Below the pieces are notes generated by a model, which saw only the letters and a list, made by a program, of their open reading frames with translations, searched no databases and was not told the origin of the DNA. This document shows, piece after piece, positions 63,262 through 64,000 of a DNA stretch of 64,000 nt. Where the stretch lies: contig JAYOEU010000004.1 in assembly GCA_038116915.1 (NCBI GenBank), positions 7,494-71,493 of the forward strand. Reading direction: 5' to 3'. The first letter of the stretch is position 1; each line of letters opens with the position of its first letter. The stretch is from JADHLJ01 sp038116915 (GTDB lineage Bacteria > Pseudomonadota > Alphaproteobacteria > Thalassobaculales > Thalassobaculaceae). The position numbers and the translations under genes are program-made.

Positions 63262-64000
63262 ATGCGGCGCGATCCGGAGGCGACGGGACGAATGAAGATC
63301 AAGAGCATCGAGACTTTCTCGGACCAGCATTTCGGCTTCACCCGGGTGACCGCCGAGGACGGCAGTCAGGGATGGGGGCAAGTCTCGACCTACAATGCCG
63401 ACATCTCCTCGCTGGTGCTGCACCGCCAGATCGCGCCCCATGCCCTGGGGCATGATATCCATCAGATGGACGCGCTGATCGACATCATCCCGGAGCGCGA
63501 GCACAAGTTTCCCGGCTCCTATCTCAGGCGCGCGATCGGCGGCCTCGACACGGCCGTCTGGGACCTGCATGGCAAACTCCAGGGCAAAAGCGTTTGCGAG
63601 TTGCTCGGCGGCACGCCCCGCCCGCTTCGGGTCTACGGCTCCAGCATGCGCCGCGACATCAACGGCGCGGACGAGGCGGCGCGGCTCTCGCGCCTGCGCG
63701 ATGAGAAAGGCTTTACCGCCTTCAAGATCAGGGTCGGGCGTGAATACGGCCATGACGTCGACCAGTGGCCGGGCCGCACCGAAGAGGTGGTGACGACGGT
63801 CCGCAAGACCCTGGGAGACGATGTAAAGCTGATGGTCGACGCCAACAGCTGCTTCACCCCACCCCGGGCGATCGAGGTCGGGCATCTTCTCCAGGATCAC
63901 GGTTTCGCGCATTTCGAGGAACCCTGCCCCTATTGGGAGTTGGAATGGACCAAGCAGGTCACCGATGCCCTCGACATGGATGTGAGCGGCGGCGAGCAGG
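63262..64000 (+). CDS. Mandelate racemase/muconate-lactonizing enzyme family protein, 3' end cut by window
   Basis: At least 246 residues of an enolase-superfamily enzyme. IKSIETFSDQHFGFTRVT starts the capping domain, and GGLDTAVWDLHGKLQGKSVCELLGG is the family block. GFTAFKIRVGREYGHD supplies the catalytic KxR-type Lys, KLMVDANSCF the first metal Asp, and AHFEEPCPYWE the second metal Glu. It abstracts an alpha proton from a carboxylate, probably a sugar acid. AAGGAG lies 5 nt before the ATG at 63262; an ATG at 63292 starts exactly at the conserved MKIKSIE and is the alternative. The third metal ligand lies near or beyond the window edge. Confidence 0.88.
   Translation, partial: MRRDPEATGRMKIKSIETFSDQHFGFTRVTAEDGSQGWGQVSTYNADISSLVLHRQIAPHALGHDIHQMDALIDIIPEREHKFPGSYLRRAIGGLDTAVWDLHGKLQGKSVCELLGGTPRPLRVYGSSMRRDINGADEAARLSRLRDEKGFTAFKIRVGREYGHDVDQWPGRTEEVVTTVRKTLGDDVKLMVDANSCFTPPRAIEVGHLLQDHGFAHFEEPCPYWELEWTKQVTDALDMDVSGGEQ

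Noticed and set aside
1..64000. CRISPR array, prophage, rRNA operon or complete insertion sequence
   Set aside because: No regularly spaced direct repeats with unique spacers, no phage structural or integrase genes, no rRNA-like sequence and no transposase were seen; repeats present are short palindromes.

Overview
The window is GC-rich, densely coded chromosome from an alphaproteobacterium, most likely Rhodospirillales or a relative. The evidence is a hom-glpX-recJ run, a SAM-II riboswitch ahead of metZ, a class I PHA synthase, a TIGR04372-type glycosyltransferase, the four-gene 'ligase-associated' DNA repair set and cbtBA. I cannot name a genus. Two 100-N blocks (60289-60388 and 62581-62680) are assembly gaps, and both ends of the window cut genes.

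Layout. 1-3.1 kb: flavin reductase fragment, TIGR04372 glycosyltransferase, first COG0523 metal GTPase. 3.2-10.1 kb: a lipid-modification module. DUF6134, SDR and SnoaL-like genes run rightward and meet a leftward operon of FAD oxidoreductase, DUF1365, CFA-synthase-like methyltransferase and GPH symporter. This resembles genes of the singlet-oxygen RpoE-ChrR regulon of Rhodobacter, and both arms start behind a similar TCATCC-N18-WATA sequence. 10.2-18.6 kb: the Lhr-type helicase, PdeM phosphoesterase, beta-lactamase-fold exonuclease and ATP-dependent ligase set, split by an enoyl-CoA hydratase, a FecR-like protein and a SIS isomerase. The ligase has lost its nucleotidyl-lysine and other catalytic motif residues. 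18.6-21 kb: MFS transporter divergent from a SufR-like four-cysteine regulator with two operator-like palindromes. 21-24.5 kb: DinG/XPD-type helicase, cloverleaf palindrome, Lrp regulator. 24.5-26.7 kb: metZ and a rhodanese under a promoter, SAM-II aptamer and terminator, then a probable second SAM aptamer with Shine-Dalgarno-masking hairpins and a 61-codon ORF. 26.7-29.5 kb: methyltransferase, cbtBA, hydroxyacyl-CoA dehydrogenase.

29.7-34.3 kb: NIPSNAP protein and a carbamoylase, small protein, COG0523 GTPase and hydantoinase operon. The GTPase carries an in-frame copy of the cloverleaf palindrome. 34.3-42 kb: phaC, OmpA-like lipoprotein, hom-glpX-recJ. 42.2-45.5 kb: third COG0523 GTPase, DUF3299 protein and an ABC permease/ATPase pair, probably metal-linked. 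45.6-49.8 kb: cyclase-family protein, tRNA-Glu, rpmF, and an orphan molybdenum hydroxylase large subunit with Gln at the usual catalytic Glu. 50-60 kb: catabolic genes (GntR regulator, PhyH dioxygenase, SAF-domain dehydrogenase, acyl-CoA synthetase, LLM flavoprotein, TAXI binding protein, ThDP enzyme, beta-hydroxyacid dehydrogenase). 60.1-61.8 kb: a two-gene unit of a KamB/NpmA-like 16S rRNA A1408 methyltransferase and a DUF371-RsmI fusion, both pointing at the ribosomal decoding site. 61.9-64 kb: glycosyltransferase pieces around a gap and an enolase-superfamily gene.

Several short palindromic repeat families occupy the gene-poor spaces: a REP-like GCCCTG-N8-CAGGGC family at four loci, a roughly 110-bp cloverleaf family with two copies, and a GTCATCCCGCCG element. 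The strongest candidates for new biology are the inactive-looking ligase, the KamB-like/DUF371-RsmI pair, the tandem SAM leader, and the cloverleaf repeat translated inside a GTPase.
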